From Roseivirga spongicola (GTDB lineage Bacteria; Bacteroidota; Bacteroidia; Cytophagales; Cyclobacteriaceae), in assembly GCF_001592965.1 (NCBI RefSeq), contig NZ_LRPC01000028.1:248001-312000 (forward strand): a stretch of 64,000 nt of DNA, read 5' to 3'. The position numbers and the translations under genes are program-made. This document shows positions 25,244-33,271 of the stretch, one piece after another. Positions within the stretch are counted from its first letter, which is position 1, and each line of letters begins with the position of its first letter. The notes under the pieces were generated by a model that ran no database searches, had not been told where the DNA came from, and saw only the letters and a list, made by a program, of their open reading frames with translations.

Positions 25244-26905
25244 TTAAGAACCTGTCATTTCAATAAGTTCTTTAGCAGAATTATAAGCCGTTGCTGATGG
25301 ATTTTTTCCTCCTATCATTTCTGCAATTTCTCTTAAACGGTCTTCTTGATTAAGCAACCTGATCTGACTACTGGTTGTGCTGGTAGACTCGTCTTTATAT
25401 ACGAAATAGTGAGCTGACCCACGAGCAGCAATTTGAGGCAAGTGTGTAATAGTAATTACTTGATGACTTTCCGACATCTTCCTCATCATTTGAGCCATTT
25501 TAATGGCAATTTCGCCAGAAATACCTGTGTCTATTTCATCGAATACAATGGTAGGAAGGGCGGTTTTGTCTGCCAAAATATACTTAACGGCAAACATGAG
25601 CCTTGAAAACTCACCACCAGATGCGGCTTGTTTCAGTGGGCTAGGGGCTATGCCTTTATTGGCAGAAAAGAGAATTTCTATAGTGTCGTTACCGGTTAAG
25701 GTCAGTTCAGAATCTATCCTCTTAACTTCTAAGCTGGCATTTGGCATACCAAGTTCTGCCAGATGTGATTTGATAGATTTGGTAAACTGATCGAAAACCT
25801 TTGTTCTTACCTTAGATAGCTCCTTTGCCAATTTATTGGCTCGCTCAAAGGCTTCTGTTTCTGCTTTTGCAGCTTCTTCAATGGCTTCATCTAAGTTGCT
25901 AACCCTTAGTACTTTGTTTCCAAGTTCTTCGTAAATCTCTAACAGCTCAGCAATTGACCCTACCTGATGTTTCTGCTGGAGTTTGTAAATGAGGCTGAGT
26001 CTATCCTGACATTCTTCGGTACGCTGAGGATCAACTTCTACTTTACTGTCTTCATCCTCAAGCTCTGCAATTATATCTTTCAGTTCAATGAGAAGGCTCT
26101 CTAGACGCTCTCTTAAAGCATCGTAAGACTTACCGAAGCTACTTATGGCAGATATCGTAGACTTTAGCTCTTGGATCATACCAGAGGCATTAAATTCCGC
26201 CTGATCAGAAATCATTAAAGCTTCATTGAGCTTGGCTTTAATTTCCTCGGCATGCTCTAGTTTGGAGAGCTCTTCTTCTAGCTCCTCTTGTTCGTCTGCT
26301 TGCAGCTGGGCTGTATCTAATTCATCGAATAGGAACTGATGGTAATCGGCCTCTTTGGTTATTTGGCTACCTTCTTCGATTAAGTCTCTGTGTATTCTCT
26401 GTTTTTCTTTGAAGTCTTTGAAAACCTCTTGATACTTTGAAAGGAGCTCGAAATTGCCAGCAACTATATCGATTATCTGAAGTTGATAAGAGTTATTGCC
26501 CAAAGCCAGTGTTTCGTGCTGAGAGTGGATGTCCATCAATCTTAAGCCAATCGCCTTCAACGCATCTAGCGTGGTTGGTGTATCATTAATGAATGCCCTA
26601 GACTTTCCGGCTGCACTTATCTCTCTACGAATAATACACTCTTCTTCATAGTCCAAGTCATACTCTTCGAAAAGAGGCTTAAGTTGATATGCTTTTACAT
26701 CAAAGATTCCCTCAATAATGCACTTCTTAGACTCATCAAAAACCACTTTGCTTTCTGCGCGCTTGCCAAGTAATAAGCCTAAGGCCCCTAGCATAATTGA
26801 TTTACCAGCTCCAGTTTCACCAGTAATAATATTTAAGCTAGAAACAGGCTTAATTTTTAGTTGCCTGATTAGCGCATAATTCTCGATAGAAAGGGTTCTG
26901 AGCAT
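25244..26905 (-). CDS. recN: DNA repair protein RecN
   Basis: A 553-aa SMC-like ATPase acting in double-strand break repair. Walker A is GETGAGKS (residues 29-36), close to the N-terminal MLRTLSIENYALI. A long coiled coil spans about residues 150-370. The C-terminal part has the signature AASGGEFSRLMFAVKYIL, Walker B TIVFDEIDTGISG and the H-loop ITHLPQIAA. It is the last gene of the envelope cluster. It has its own well-matched promoter at the end of porD, with the box only four bases before the ATG. Confidence 0.95.
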   Translation of the reverse strand: MLRTLSIENYALIRQLKIKPVSSLNIITGETGAGKSIMLGALGLLLGKRAESKVVFDESKKCIIEGIFDVKAYQLKPLFEEYDLDYEEECIIRREISAAGKSRAFINDTPTTLDALKAIGLRLMDIHSQHETLALGNNSYQLQIIDIVAGNFELLSKYQEVFKDFKEKQRIHRDLIEEGSQITKEADYHQFLFDELDTAQLQADEQEELEEELSKLEHAEEIKAKLNEALMISDQAEFNASGMIQELKSTISAISSFGKSYDALRERLESLLIELKDIIAELEDEDSKVEVDPQRTEECQDRLSLIYKLQQKHQVGSIAELLEIYEELGNKVLRVSNLDEAIEEAAKAETEAFERANKLAKELSKVRTKVFDQFTKSIKSHLAELGMPNASLEVKRIDSELTLTGNDTIEILFSANKGIAPSPLKQAASGGEFSRLMFAVKYILADKTALPTIVFDEIDTGISGEIAIKMAQMMRKMSESHQVITITHLPQIAARGSAHYFVYKDESTSTTSSQIRLLNQEDRLREIAEMIGGKNPSATAYNSAKELIEMTGS

Positions 26906-26909
26906 TGAA

Positions 26910-26940
26910 CAAAAGTATCAATTCAGCTTGCTCCAAGCAA
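26910..26940 (-). promoter_or_regulatory. Promoter for recN (TTG-N20-TACTTTTG)
   Basis: On the minus strand TTG (26938-26940) is followed by exactly 20 bases and TACTTTTG (26910-26917), a good match to the Bacteroidota -33/-7 promoter. The box ends four bases before the ATG, so the start site should fall at or beside the start codon. Confidence 0.6.
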
Positions 26941-26942
26941 TA

Positions 26943-27872
26943 CTAGTTCTGAACGATTTTTTGATATTGACTCCTTCTGGAAGGATCTAACTTGAGTAAC
27001 TCATTGTAAACTTCTCTTCTGAGCTTCATATCACCCTGAGAGAAAACATTTACTAACTCATCACTTTTAGCGTCTAAAAAAGAGATGATTAGAATTGAAT
27101 TGGGAAGTACTGAATTTACCTCTTGAACTTCCTTTAAAGCATCTAGTATATTCTGTCTGGCAGTTTCTTGGTCAGACTGAAATATATCCATTCCGTTAAT
27201 GTGATAATCGTAGAATGCTTGTCTAACAGGTTCATATTGGGCATTACTCATTAGGTTTTCAACCAACCAATACCTGTTTCTTCGACTTTGAAATTGCCCC
27301 CAGCCTGTTGAGCCAGCGTTTTGAGCATTGTTTACAATATTCAGAGCAGTCTGAAAATGAGCTGTACCTCCGAGAGGCGCAAATGAGTCATAATCTATGC
27401 CCAAGGCTATGTATGCATAGTAGGCAAGTAAGGAAGTAATATTATTGGTGAAATTGTTCTGGTTAAACTGCAAAGGCTGCGACTGGTTAAACTGAAAGTC
27501 CCAGTCTCTGTCGGCAAAGTTTAGCAACAAAGTTTCATAGGTAGTTCCATAAACGGGTCTAACTATTTGTATTTGTGCATTAGCAGTAAACTGACCTATA
27601 CTGGGCTGGTCTTGAATGGTTAGAACGAGGTTAGCTTTTATTTTTTCGTTGTTTCTAAACTGATCGTTGGTCCATACCGTCTCGTTTAGAAAGCGCTCGA
27701 AAGTAGTTTTCATATCATCAAAAACTGCTCTTTCAGTAGTTTGAACTATGTCTGCATTTATGCTGACTGTAAAGTTCAGCTCTTGTGCCTTTAGTGAAAA
27801 AAGGCATGTAATGAGTAGAATTAGGATGAAGCTAGATTTTTTCAAGAATGCTTTTGATGATGTCTTTAGCAA
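26943..27872 (-). CDS. porD: DUF4835 family protein, type IX secretion component PorD
   Basis: A 309-aa exported protein with a signal peptide ending LITCLFSLKAQ. The block TVSINADIVQTTERAVFDDM and the region around ALGIDYDSFAPLGG are typical of DUF4835, named PorD in type IX secretion annotation. Its place between coaBC and recN is the conserved Bacteroidota order and supports the call. The ATG at 27872 gives a 41-base overlap with coaBC. A TTG at 27845 would begin directly before KKSSFILIL and shorten the overlap to 14 bases, and may be the real start. Its molecular role in the secretion machine is not settled, to my knowledge. Confidence 0.85.
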   Translation of the reverse strand: MLKTSSKAFLKKSSFILILLITCLFSLKAQELNFTVSINADIVQTTERAVFDDMKTTFERFLNETVWTNDQFRNNEKIKANLVLTIQDQPSIGQFTANAQIQIVRPVYGTTYETLLLNFADRDWDFQFNQSQPLQFNQNNFTNNITSLLAYYAYIALGIDYDSFAPLGGTAHFQTALNIVNNAQNAGSTGWGQFQSRRNRYWLVENLMSNAQYEPVRQAFYDYHINGMDIFQSDQETARQNILDALKEVQEVNSVLPNSILIISFLDAKSDELVNVFSQGDMKLRREVYNELLKLDPSRRSQYQKIVQN

Positions 27873-29028
27873 CTTCTTTTTTAGTCTTTAACTCAAAATG
27901 TTGAATATTATTGGCTTTGTCAATTAGAGTAATCTTGTTGGTGTCGTGGCCAAAGCCTGCTCCCGAATCTTGTAGCGAGTTTAACACAATGAGGTCGAAG
28001 TTTTTACTCTTTATTTTGCCTTGCGCATTTTTTAATTCATCGTTGGTTTCTAGTGCGAAACCTACATTGAACTGTTTTTCTTCTTTTCTGGCCCCGAGTG
28101 TCTTGGCTATATCTATAGTTTTAGAAAGCTCAATCTGCAGAGTAGTGTCTGCCTTCTTTATTTTCTGATCTGCTTGAGTAGTTGGAGCATAATCTGCTAC
28201 TGCTGCGGCAAAAATATTGATGTCCGAGTGAGGGTAAACTTGCTCGCATGCATCAAACATTTGCTGCCCACTCTTTACGTTTACTCGGTTTATTACTGAG
28301 TTATCTACACTAAGGTGCGTAGGGCCAGTTATAAGTGTTACCTGTGCCCCAAGTCTAGCAGCTTCTTCAGCTAGAGCAAAGCCCATTTTTCCAGAAGAGT
28401 AGTTGCCAATAAAGCGAACAGGGTCTATAGCCTCGTAGGTAGGGCCAGCAGTTATCATGACCTTTTTTCCTTTTAGCGGGGCATTTTCCAAGAAAAAGTC
28501 ATTAAGGTAGGTTATGAGTTCTTCGGGTTCTGCCATTCTGCCTTGACCAACCAATCCACTAGCCAATTCTCCATGTCGAGCCTCGATCAATGCATTTCCA
28601 AAACCCTGTAGCTTAGCAATGTTAGCTAATACTGAAGGGTGCTGGTACATGTCTAAATCCATTGCAGGAGCAAACATTACTGGACATCTGGCCGATAGGT
28701 AGGTGGCCAATAGTAAGTTGTCGCAAAGGCCATTAGCCATTTTACCGATGGTGTTGGCACTTGCCGGTGCTATAATCATAAGATCAGCCCACAGTCCAAG
28801 CTCAACATGATTATTCCATTCTCCGGCATCACCAGTAGTAAACTCCGAGAGAGCGGGGTTTTTGGAGAGGGTTGAAAGGGTAAGAGGAGAAATGAATTCT
28901 TTAGCTGCAGAAGTCATAATTACTTTAACTTCGGCACCTTCTTTCACCAGTAATCTAACGAAAATAGCAGCCTTGTAGGCTGCTATGCTTCCGGTAACTC
29001 CGACCAGTATTTTCTTTCCTTTCAACAT
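27832..29028 (-). CDS. coaBC: Bifunctional phosphopantothenoylcysteine decarboxylase / phosphopantothenate-cysteine ligase
   Basis: A 398-aa coenzyme A biosynthesis enzyme. The N-terminal flavoprotein half (CoaC, residues 1 to about 180) has GVTGSIAAYKA, His74 in NNHVELG and the FMN-binding APASANT. The C-terminal half (CoaB) has VMITAGPTYEAIDPVRFIGN and AAVADYAP. Two classical decarboxylase residues differ: the PxMNxxM Asn is Asp124 (PAMDLDM), and the active-site Cys position is Ser157 (GELASGLVGQGRM). From memory this is shared by other Bacteroidota and so is probably a lineage variant. It overlaps porD and sits 12 bases after the rpoZ-like gene. Confidence 0.95.
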   Translation of the reverse strand: MLKGKKILVGVTGSIAAYKAAIFVRLLVKEGAEVKVIMTSAAKEFISPLTLSTLSKNPALSEFTTGDAGEWNNHVELGLWADLMIIAPASANTIGKMANGLCDNLLLATYLSARCPVMFAPAMDLDMYQHPSVLANIAKLQGFGNALIEARHGELASGLVGQGRMAEPEELITYLNDFFLENAPLKGKKVMITAGPTYEAIDPVRFIGNYSSGKMGFALAEEAARLGAQVTLITGPTHLSVDNSVINRVNVKSGQQMFDACEQVYPHSDINIFAAAVADYAPTTQADQKIKKADTTLQIELSKTIDIAKTLGARKEEKQFNVGFALETNDELKNAQGKIKSKNFDLIVLNSLQDSGAGFGHDTNKITLIDKANNIQHFELKTKKEVAKDIIKSILEKI

Positions 29029-29040
29029 GAAGGACCGTTG

Positions 29041-29361
29041 TTATTCTTCTGAAGCTGCTTCTGCTTCTTTGAATCTATGGTAGATTTCTCCGTTGATAAA
29101 TTCTTCGATTGCCATTGCTGTTGGCTTAGGCATTCTCTCATAGAATTTAGAAATCTCAATCTGCTCTCTGTTTTCGAAAATCTCTTCAAGATTATCTACA
29201 GTAGAAGCAAACTCTGCCAATTTTCCGTTGAGCTCTTCCTTCATAGTAGAGGCAATTTGCTTAGCTCTTTTAGAAATAATAGCTACCGACTCGTAGATGT
29301 TGCCAGTAGGCTCCGCGATCTTATCGGTATCTCTTGTAATGATTGATGGACTTGCTGCCAT
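29041..29361 (-). CDS. rpoZ: RNA polymerase omega subunit, Rpb6/RpoZ family
   Basis: A 106-aa small acidic protein. ITRDTDKIAEPTGNIYESVA and IISKRAKQIASTMKEELNGK correspond to the omega/Rpb6 core helix that clamps the beta-prime subunit. The C-terminal part is longer than E. coli omega, as in other Bacteroidota. It lies one base after bamD and 12 bases before coaBC, the conserved order in the phylum, which supports the assignment. Confidence 0.85.
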   Translation of the reverse strand: MAASPSIITRDTDKIAEPTGNIYESVAIISKRAKQIASTMKEELNGKLAEFASTVDNLEEIFENREQIEISKFYERMPKPTAMAIEEFINGEIYHRFKEAEAASEE

Positions 29362-29362
29362 T

Positions 29363-30193
29363 TTAGTCTATTTTCAGTTTATTTAATTCTTCCTTCGATT
29401 GCTCGTAGTAATCTTGAGCTTTATTCATGTACTCACTCTGTGGGTACTTTTCCAAAAACTCCTCATAAAGATCTAAAGTTTTATCGAAACGCTCTTTCCT
29501 TTTGCTGGTAATACTGTTATCAGCAAGTTTAAAGCTAGTTTCTACACTTAAGAATAACAATTCCTCATTGTATTTGGAATCAGGATAATCTTCTTTGAAC
29601 GCCTCGAAGCTAACCAAAGCTGCTTCTAAATATGTTCGGTAAGATAAACCTGTTGTAAGCCTGTAATATAATTTTGCCGTTTGATAAGCCTTAGTTTCAA
29701 AACGAATTTGCAGCTCATCAATAATTGCATTTGCCTCTTGGTAACGCTGAGATGCAGGGTAACGGTTCAAAAAGTTTTGCATGGCTAAAACAGCCTGTTC
29801 TGAGCTGCTCTGGTCTAAGTCTGGGCCTGGGGCATCTAAATATAAAGAATAAGCCTCCATAAACTGAGCCTCTTCTGCCATTGGGCTTCTACCAAAAGTT
29901 TGATAAAACTCTTTGAATTGATACGCTGCTAGTTGATAAAAACCTTGATTGTACTCGCAGTATGCCCAGTAATATCTGATTTTCTCAGCTTGTTCTGCTC
30001 CTCTAAAGTACGGGTAGATGCGCTCAAATAGAAGTTTAGCCCTTTCGTACTTACCTCTTTCGTAAAGAGCAATAGCACCGCTGTACATTTCTTCATAGTC
30101 ATTAGATCGCTCTAATTTCACAAAGTCTGAGGCACAGCTAGTGTATAAAGTAATTAATGCCACAAAAATTATTAAAAGAGGGGGCTTTTTCAT
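29363..30193 (-). CDS. bamD: Outer membrane protein assembly factor BamD
   Basis: A 276-aa lipoprotein (signal ending FVALITLYTSC) with about five tetratricopeptide repeats, including AIALYERGKYERAKLLFERI, AAYQFKEFYQTFGRSPMAEE and EEFLEKYPQSEYMNKAQDYY. BamD is the essential partner of BamA for folding beta-barrels into the outer membrane. A good TTG-N20-TAATTTTG promoter lies seven bases upstream, so it appears to head the bamD-rpoZ-coaBC-porD operon. Confidence 0.92.
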   Translation of the reverse strand: MKKPPLLIIFVALITLYTSCASDFVKLERSNDYEEMYSGAIALYERGKYERAKLLFERIYPYFRGAEQAEKIRYYWAYCEYNQGFYQLAAYQFKEFYQTFGRSPMAEEAQFMEAYSLYLDAPGPDLDQSSSEQAVLAMQNFLNRYPASQRYQEANAIIDELQIRFETKAYQTAKLYYRLTTGLSYRTYLEAALVSFEAFKEDYPDSKYNEELLFLSVETSFKLADNSITSKRKERFDKTLDLYEEFLEKYPQSEYMNKAQDYYEQSKEELNKLKID

Positions 30194-30200
30194 CGGCCTG

Positions 30201-30231
30201 CAAAATTACCAGTTAAGTTAGACATTTCCAA
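30201..30231 (-). promoter_or_regulatory. Promoter for the bamD operon (TTG-N20-TAATTTTG)
   Basis: On the minus strand TTG (30229-30231), 20 bases, then TAATTTTG (30201-30208). The box ends seven bases before the bamD ATG, leaving almost no untranslated leader. Confidence 0.6.
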
Positions 30232-30305
30232 TTCAACGAAGGTAATGAGAAGGATTTTCATTTGGGGAGGGTTTCGTTGAACATTAACTTTTTTTAACCC
30301 GTGGC

Positions 30306-31799
30306 TTATTTATCCCAGCGCAGATTTCTTGCTACCTGCCGTAGAGTAGGCCGTATATCTTGGTGCCAAGTAAAGCCTCGCAGTCTTTTGTCCAGCTGAG
30401 CAATCTCAAACTCTGGCTTAACCTGGCCATCTACTTCCTTGTAAGTTCTTATTTCTGTTACTGAGTTTCGGTTGAAATATAACGCCATATTAGAGCACTT
30501 CATTTTATTCATAGACATAGCTCCAGTAGCTTCTTTAATGTAATAGATGCTTTCACCGTTGCCGTTCACATCTGTCTTTTTAATGAATCCATCGTCAAAG
30601 TATACCTGCATGTCTATGCCTCTTACTTGATTGTAATTCTTTGCACTATCTTGAGATATGACGAAGGAGTTTTGAGTGAGGTTCATTTTATAAATTTTGC
30701 TCTCACGTACTTCTATGTTTATTGAATCTGCTGTCATTTGGCTGTTTTCAGCCCATATAACCGGGTCAGTAAACATGTAGATAGTAGAATCTCGAAAGTT
30801 GTAGCTTACCGAGTCTGCTACACCTTGCATGTTAGATTTGAACATCTTTACATCGTGATAGGCTGTGAGAAATTTGTTCTCAGGATCGTTCTGGTTTGAA
30901 TACAAAGTGTCTGCACTGATGAACAATGAATCTCCTTCAAGCATTTTCTTCATATAGGCCTGGTCATAAACTACAGCTTCTTTTATAAGCTTAGTGTAGC
31001 GCCCTCGGTTTCCATAGATAGTTAATGAATCAGGCTTTGAGGTCATTATGATATTCTGACTTGCTGTATATACTTTTCTTGCGTCATCGGCAACTATAGT
31101 GTCAGCTTCAATGTAAACATCCGCGTTAGCAATATTACCCTCATAAATTTCTGCATAGAGATCTTGCCGATTGTAAATGAGACCGTTGTTAGTGTTGAGG
31201 GTGTCAGACTCAATGGTAATACCTTCGGTTTTACCTTTTGTTTTTGCTAGAGAAGTGTTTGTATCATAATAAAGCGTATCCGTCTTGAGCCTGAACTCTG
31301 GGTTTATCATATCAACCTCACTAAAGAACTCTGCTTTTTTGGTAGGCGTAAAATAGTATCCCCAATCGCTTGTAAGCTCGTTAGATTCATCAACAAGCTT
31401 ACCGCCACCAAAATAATGACCTACTTGAGTGTTTCTATCGTAGTCCAAGTTATCTGTGTAGAGCGTGACGCTATCATCTTTCATTACAACATTATTGCGA
31501 AGTCTCGCAACTCTCAGATTTCCATCATATTCCAAATAGTCACTCTGAATGTTGAGAGGATCTACATTGTCAATAATCCGAACATGACCATATGCCTTGG
31601 CCGAATTGGTTAGTTTGTTCAGGTAGGCAGAGTCACAAAAGATAGTCGTGTTGCCTTGTATCAGCACCACACTGTCTTTCATACGTTGCTCACTACCAGA
31701 CCCAATGAGTTTCCCCGCTGTTTTAAGCGTTACTCTTGTCTGACTAAAGCTAAGTACAGATACAAAGAATAGAATAAGATAAAATGTAACTCTTCTCAT
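30306..31799 (-). CDS. OstA-like protein (LptA/LptD N-terminal domain family)
   Basis: A 497-aa exported protein (signal peptide ending FFVSVLSFSQ). Many short beta-strand repeats of the OstA type are visible, for example VVLIQGNTTIFCDSAYLNKL, AYGHVRIID, LEYDGNLRVARLRNNVVMKD and SDTLNTNNGLIYNRQD. This repeat forms the beta-jellyroll through which LPS is passed across the periplasm by LptA/LptC/LptD. It is much longer than LptA and lacks the LptD barrel, and is known in Bacteroidota simply as OstA-like. It lies 112 bases upstream of bamD on the same strand and is divergent from tilS. Confidence 0.85.
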   Translation of the reverse strand: MRRVTFYLILFFVSVLSFSQTRVTLKTAGKLIGSGSEQRMKDSVVLIQGNTTIFCDSAYLNKLTNSAKAYGHVRIIDNVDPLNIQSDYLEYDGNLRVARLRNNVVMKDDSVTLYTDNLDYDRNTQVGHYFGGGKLVDESNELTSDWGYYFTPTKKAEFFSEVDMINPEFRLKTDTLYYDTNTSLAKTKGKTEGITIESDTLNTNNGLIYNRQDLYAEIYEGNIANADVYIEADTIVADDARKVYTASQNIIMTSKPDSLTIYGNRGRYTKLIKEAVVYDQAYMKKMLEGDSLFISADTLYSNQNDPENKFLTAYHDVKMFKSNMQGVADSVSYNFRDSTIYMFTDPVIWAENSQMTADSINIEVRESKIYKMNLTQNSFVISQDSAKNYNQVRGIDMQVYFDDGFIKKTDVNGNGESIYYIKEATGAMSMNKMKCSNMALYFNRNSVTEIRTYKEVDGQVKPEFEIAQLDKRLRGFTWHQDIRPTLRQVARNLRWDK

Positions 31800-31815
31800 T
31801 TTTTCGGAACGGCCG

Positions 31816-31823
31816 CAAAATTA
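31816..31823 (-). promoter_or_regulatory. Candidate -7 box for the OstA-like gene
   Basis: TAATTTTG on the minus strand, 16 bases upstream of the ATG. It lies only 11 bases from the opposing tilS box within a 47-base divergent intergenic region. No clear TTG -33 is visible. Confidence 0.4.
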
Positions 31824-31834
31824 GCGATTTGTGC

Positions 31835-31842
31835 TATTTTTG
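31835..31842 (+). promoter_or_regulatory. Candidate -7 box for tilS
   Basis: TATTTTTG, ending four bases before the tilS ATG, so a near-leaderless mRNA is likely if used. No clear TTG -33 element is visible. Confidence 0.4.
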
Positions 31843-31846
31843 AGCC

Positions 31847-33172
31847 ATGGTTGATCGCTTTTTGGAGTTTATCAAAAAACATGCCCTTATTGATGAAAAG
31901 GACGATTTGCTCCTTGCAGTGAGTGGTGGAGTAGATTCCATGGTGCTATTTAACCTTATTTCACAAACAAAGCATCGGTTTGCAGTGGCACACTGTAACT
32001 TTCAGCTAAGAGGTGAACAGGCAGATTTAGATGAGAAACTAGTGAAGGAAGCTTGTGAAGCCAACGGCATCAAGAATCATTCTGTCCGCTTTGAAACGAA
32101 AAAGTTTGCTTCAGAAAAGGGAATCTCTACTCAAATGGCGGCAAGAGAGCTTAGATTCGATTGGTTTAGGGAGTTATGCTCGAAGTTTGGTTACACTAAA
32201 ATAGTGTTGGCCCACCATAGAGATGATTCGATAGAAACTTTCTTTTTGAATTTAAGCAGAGGGACCTCATTAAAGGGGCTTAGAGGTATTCAGGCAAGAA
32301 ATGAAAATCTCATTAGACCTTTGTTGCTATTATCTAAAAAGGAGATTGTCGATTACGCTACAAGAAATGGGATCGCATGGAGAGAAGATGTCAGCAATGA
32401 AGAGACTTACTATAAGAGGAATCTAATTAGGCATGAGCTGCTTCCGGTTTTTAAGAAGTTGAATCCTGATTTTGAAAAGGTAATGTCCGAGAATTTGGAG
32501 AAGCTGGAATATAGATACCAAACTTCAGAAAGGCATTACGATGACTTAAGGGCTTCGCTAATTGAAGAGCAGAATAACCAAAGCAGAATTGTTAAGTCAG
32601 AGATATTAGAACAATGTGCTAGTGCTTATGACCTTTATGAAGTGTTGAGGCCTTTTAGTTTTAATTTCGACACAGCAGAGCAACTATATGAATCTCTAGA
32701 TAAGGTTGGGGTACAGTTTAAATCTGACAGCCACTTTGCTTTGGTAGACAGAGAATATGTGTTTATAGAAGAGATATCTACTACTAGTTATGAGTCATTC
32801 GAGCTTCAGGAAGGTGAGGATGGTTTCATCTGTGCAGATAAGCACTATCATTTATCCGTTTTGGGTGTATCTGACTGGAAGTTAGATAGAAAACCTGAGC
32901 ATGCTGCTTTAGATTTGGCTTTACTTCAATTCCCCTTAGAGATCAGGCCTTGGCAGGAAGGAGATACTTTTCAGCCTATAGGTATGAAGGGTAGAAAGTT
33001 GATTAGCGATTTGCTAATAGACCTAAAGGTGCCGCTATCAGATAAGCCCAAGGTTCATGTTCTATTGTCGAATGATGAAATAGCTTGGGTAATTGGCTTT
33101 AGAATTTCAGAAAAATTTAAGGTTTCAGAGAAAACAAAGAAGGTTTGGCAGGCGAAGCTGAAAAATAACTAA
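31847..33172 (+). CDS. tilS: tRNA(Ile)-lysidine synthetase
   Basis: A 441-aa enzyme that converts C34 of the tRNA-Ile CAU anticodon to lysidine, preventing misreading of AUA. The PP-loop motif is SGGVDS (residues 26-31), followed by VAHCNFQLRGEQADLDE and VLAHHRDDSIETFFLNL, both diagnostic. The C-terminal TilS domain is complete, with FPLEIRPWQEGDTFQPIGMK and KLISDLLIDLKVPL. It is divergent from the OstA-like gene. Confidence 0.95.
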   Translation: MVDRFLEFIKKHALIDEKDDLLLAVSGGVDSMVLFNLISQTKHRFAVAHCNFQLRGEQADLDEKLVKEACEANGIKNHSVRFETKKFASEKGISTQMAARELRFDWFRELCSKFGYTKIVLAHHRDDSIETFFLNLSRGTSLKGLRGIQARNENLIRPLLLLSKKEIVDYATRNGIAWREDVSNEETYYKRNLIRHELLPVFKKLNPDFEKVMSENLEKLEYRYQTSERHYDDLRASLIEEQNNQSRIVKSEILEQCASAYDLYEVLRPFSFNFDTAEQLYESLDKVGVQFKSDSHFALVDREYVFIEEISTTSYESFELQEGEDGFICADKHYHLSVLGVSDWKLDRKPEHAALDLALLQFPLEIRPWQEGDTFQPIGMKGRKLISDLLIDLKVPLSDKPKVHVLLSNDEIAWVIGFRISEKFKVSEKTKKVWQAKLKNN

Positions 33173-33232
33173 CCTTCCATCAAAATATCATCAAACATTT
33201 GAGCGGTAATTTCATTTAGAATAATGGCGTAT

Positions 33233-33240
33233 TAACTTTG
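33233..33240 (+). promoter_or_regulatory. Candidate -7 box for mdh
   Basis: TAACTTTG matches TAnnTTTG, 31 bases upstream of the mdh start. The nearest upstream TTTG (33198-33201) is 31 bases away, longer than the usual 19-23, so only the -7 element is supported. Confidence 0.35.
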
Positions 33241-33271
33241 CCGCATTAGTAATTAAAACCCTAAAGATCAC

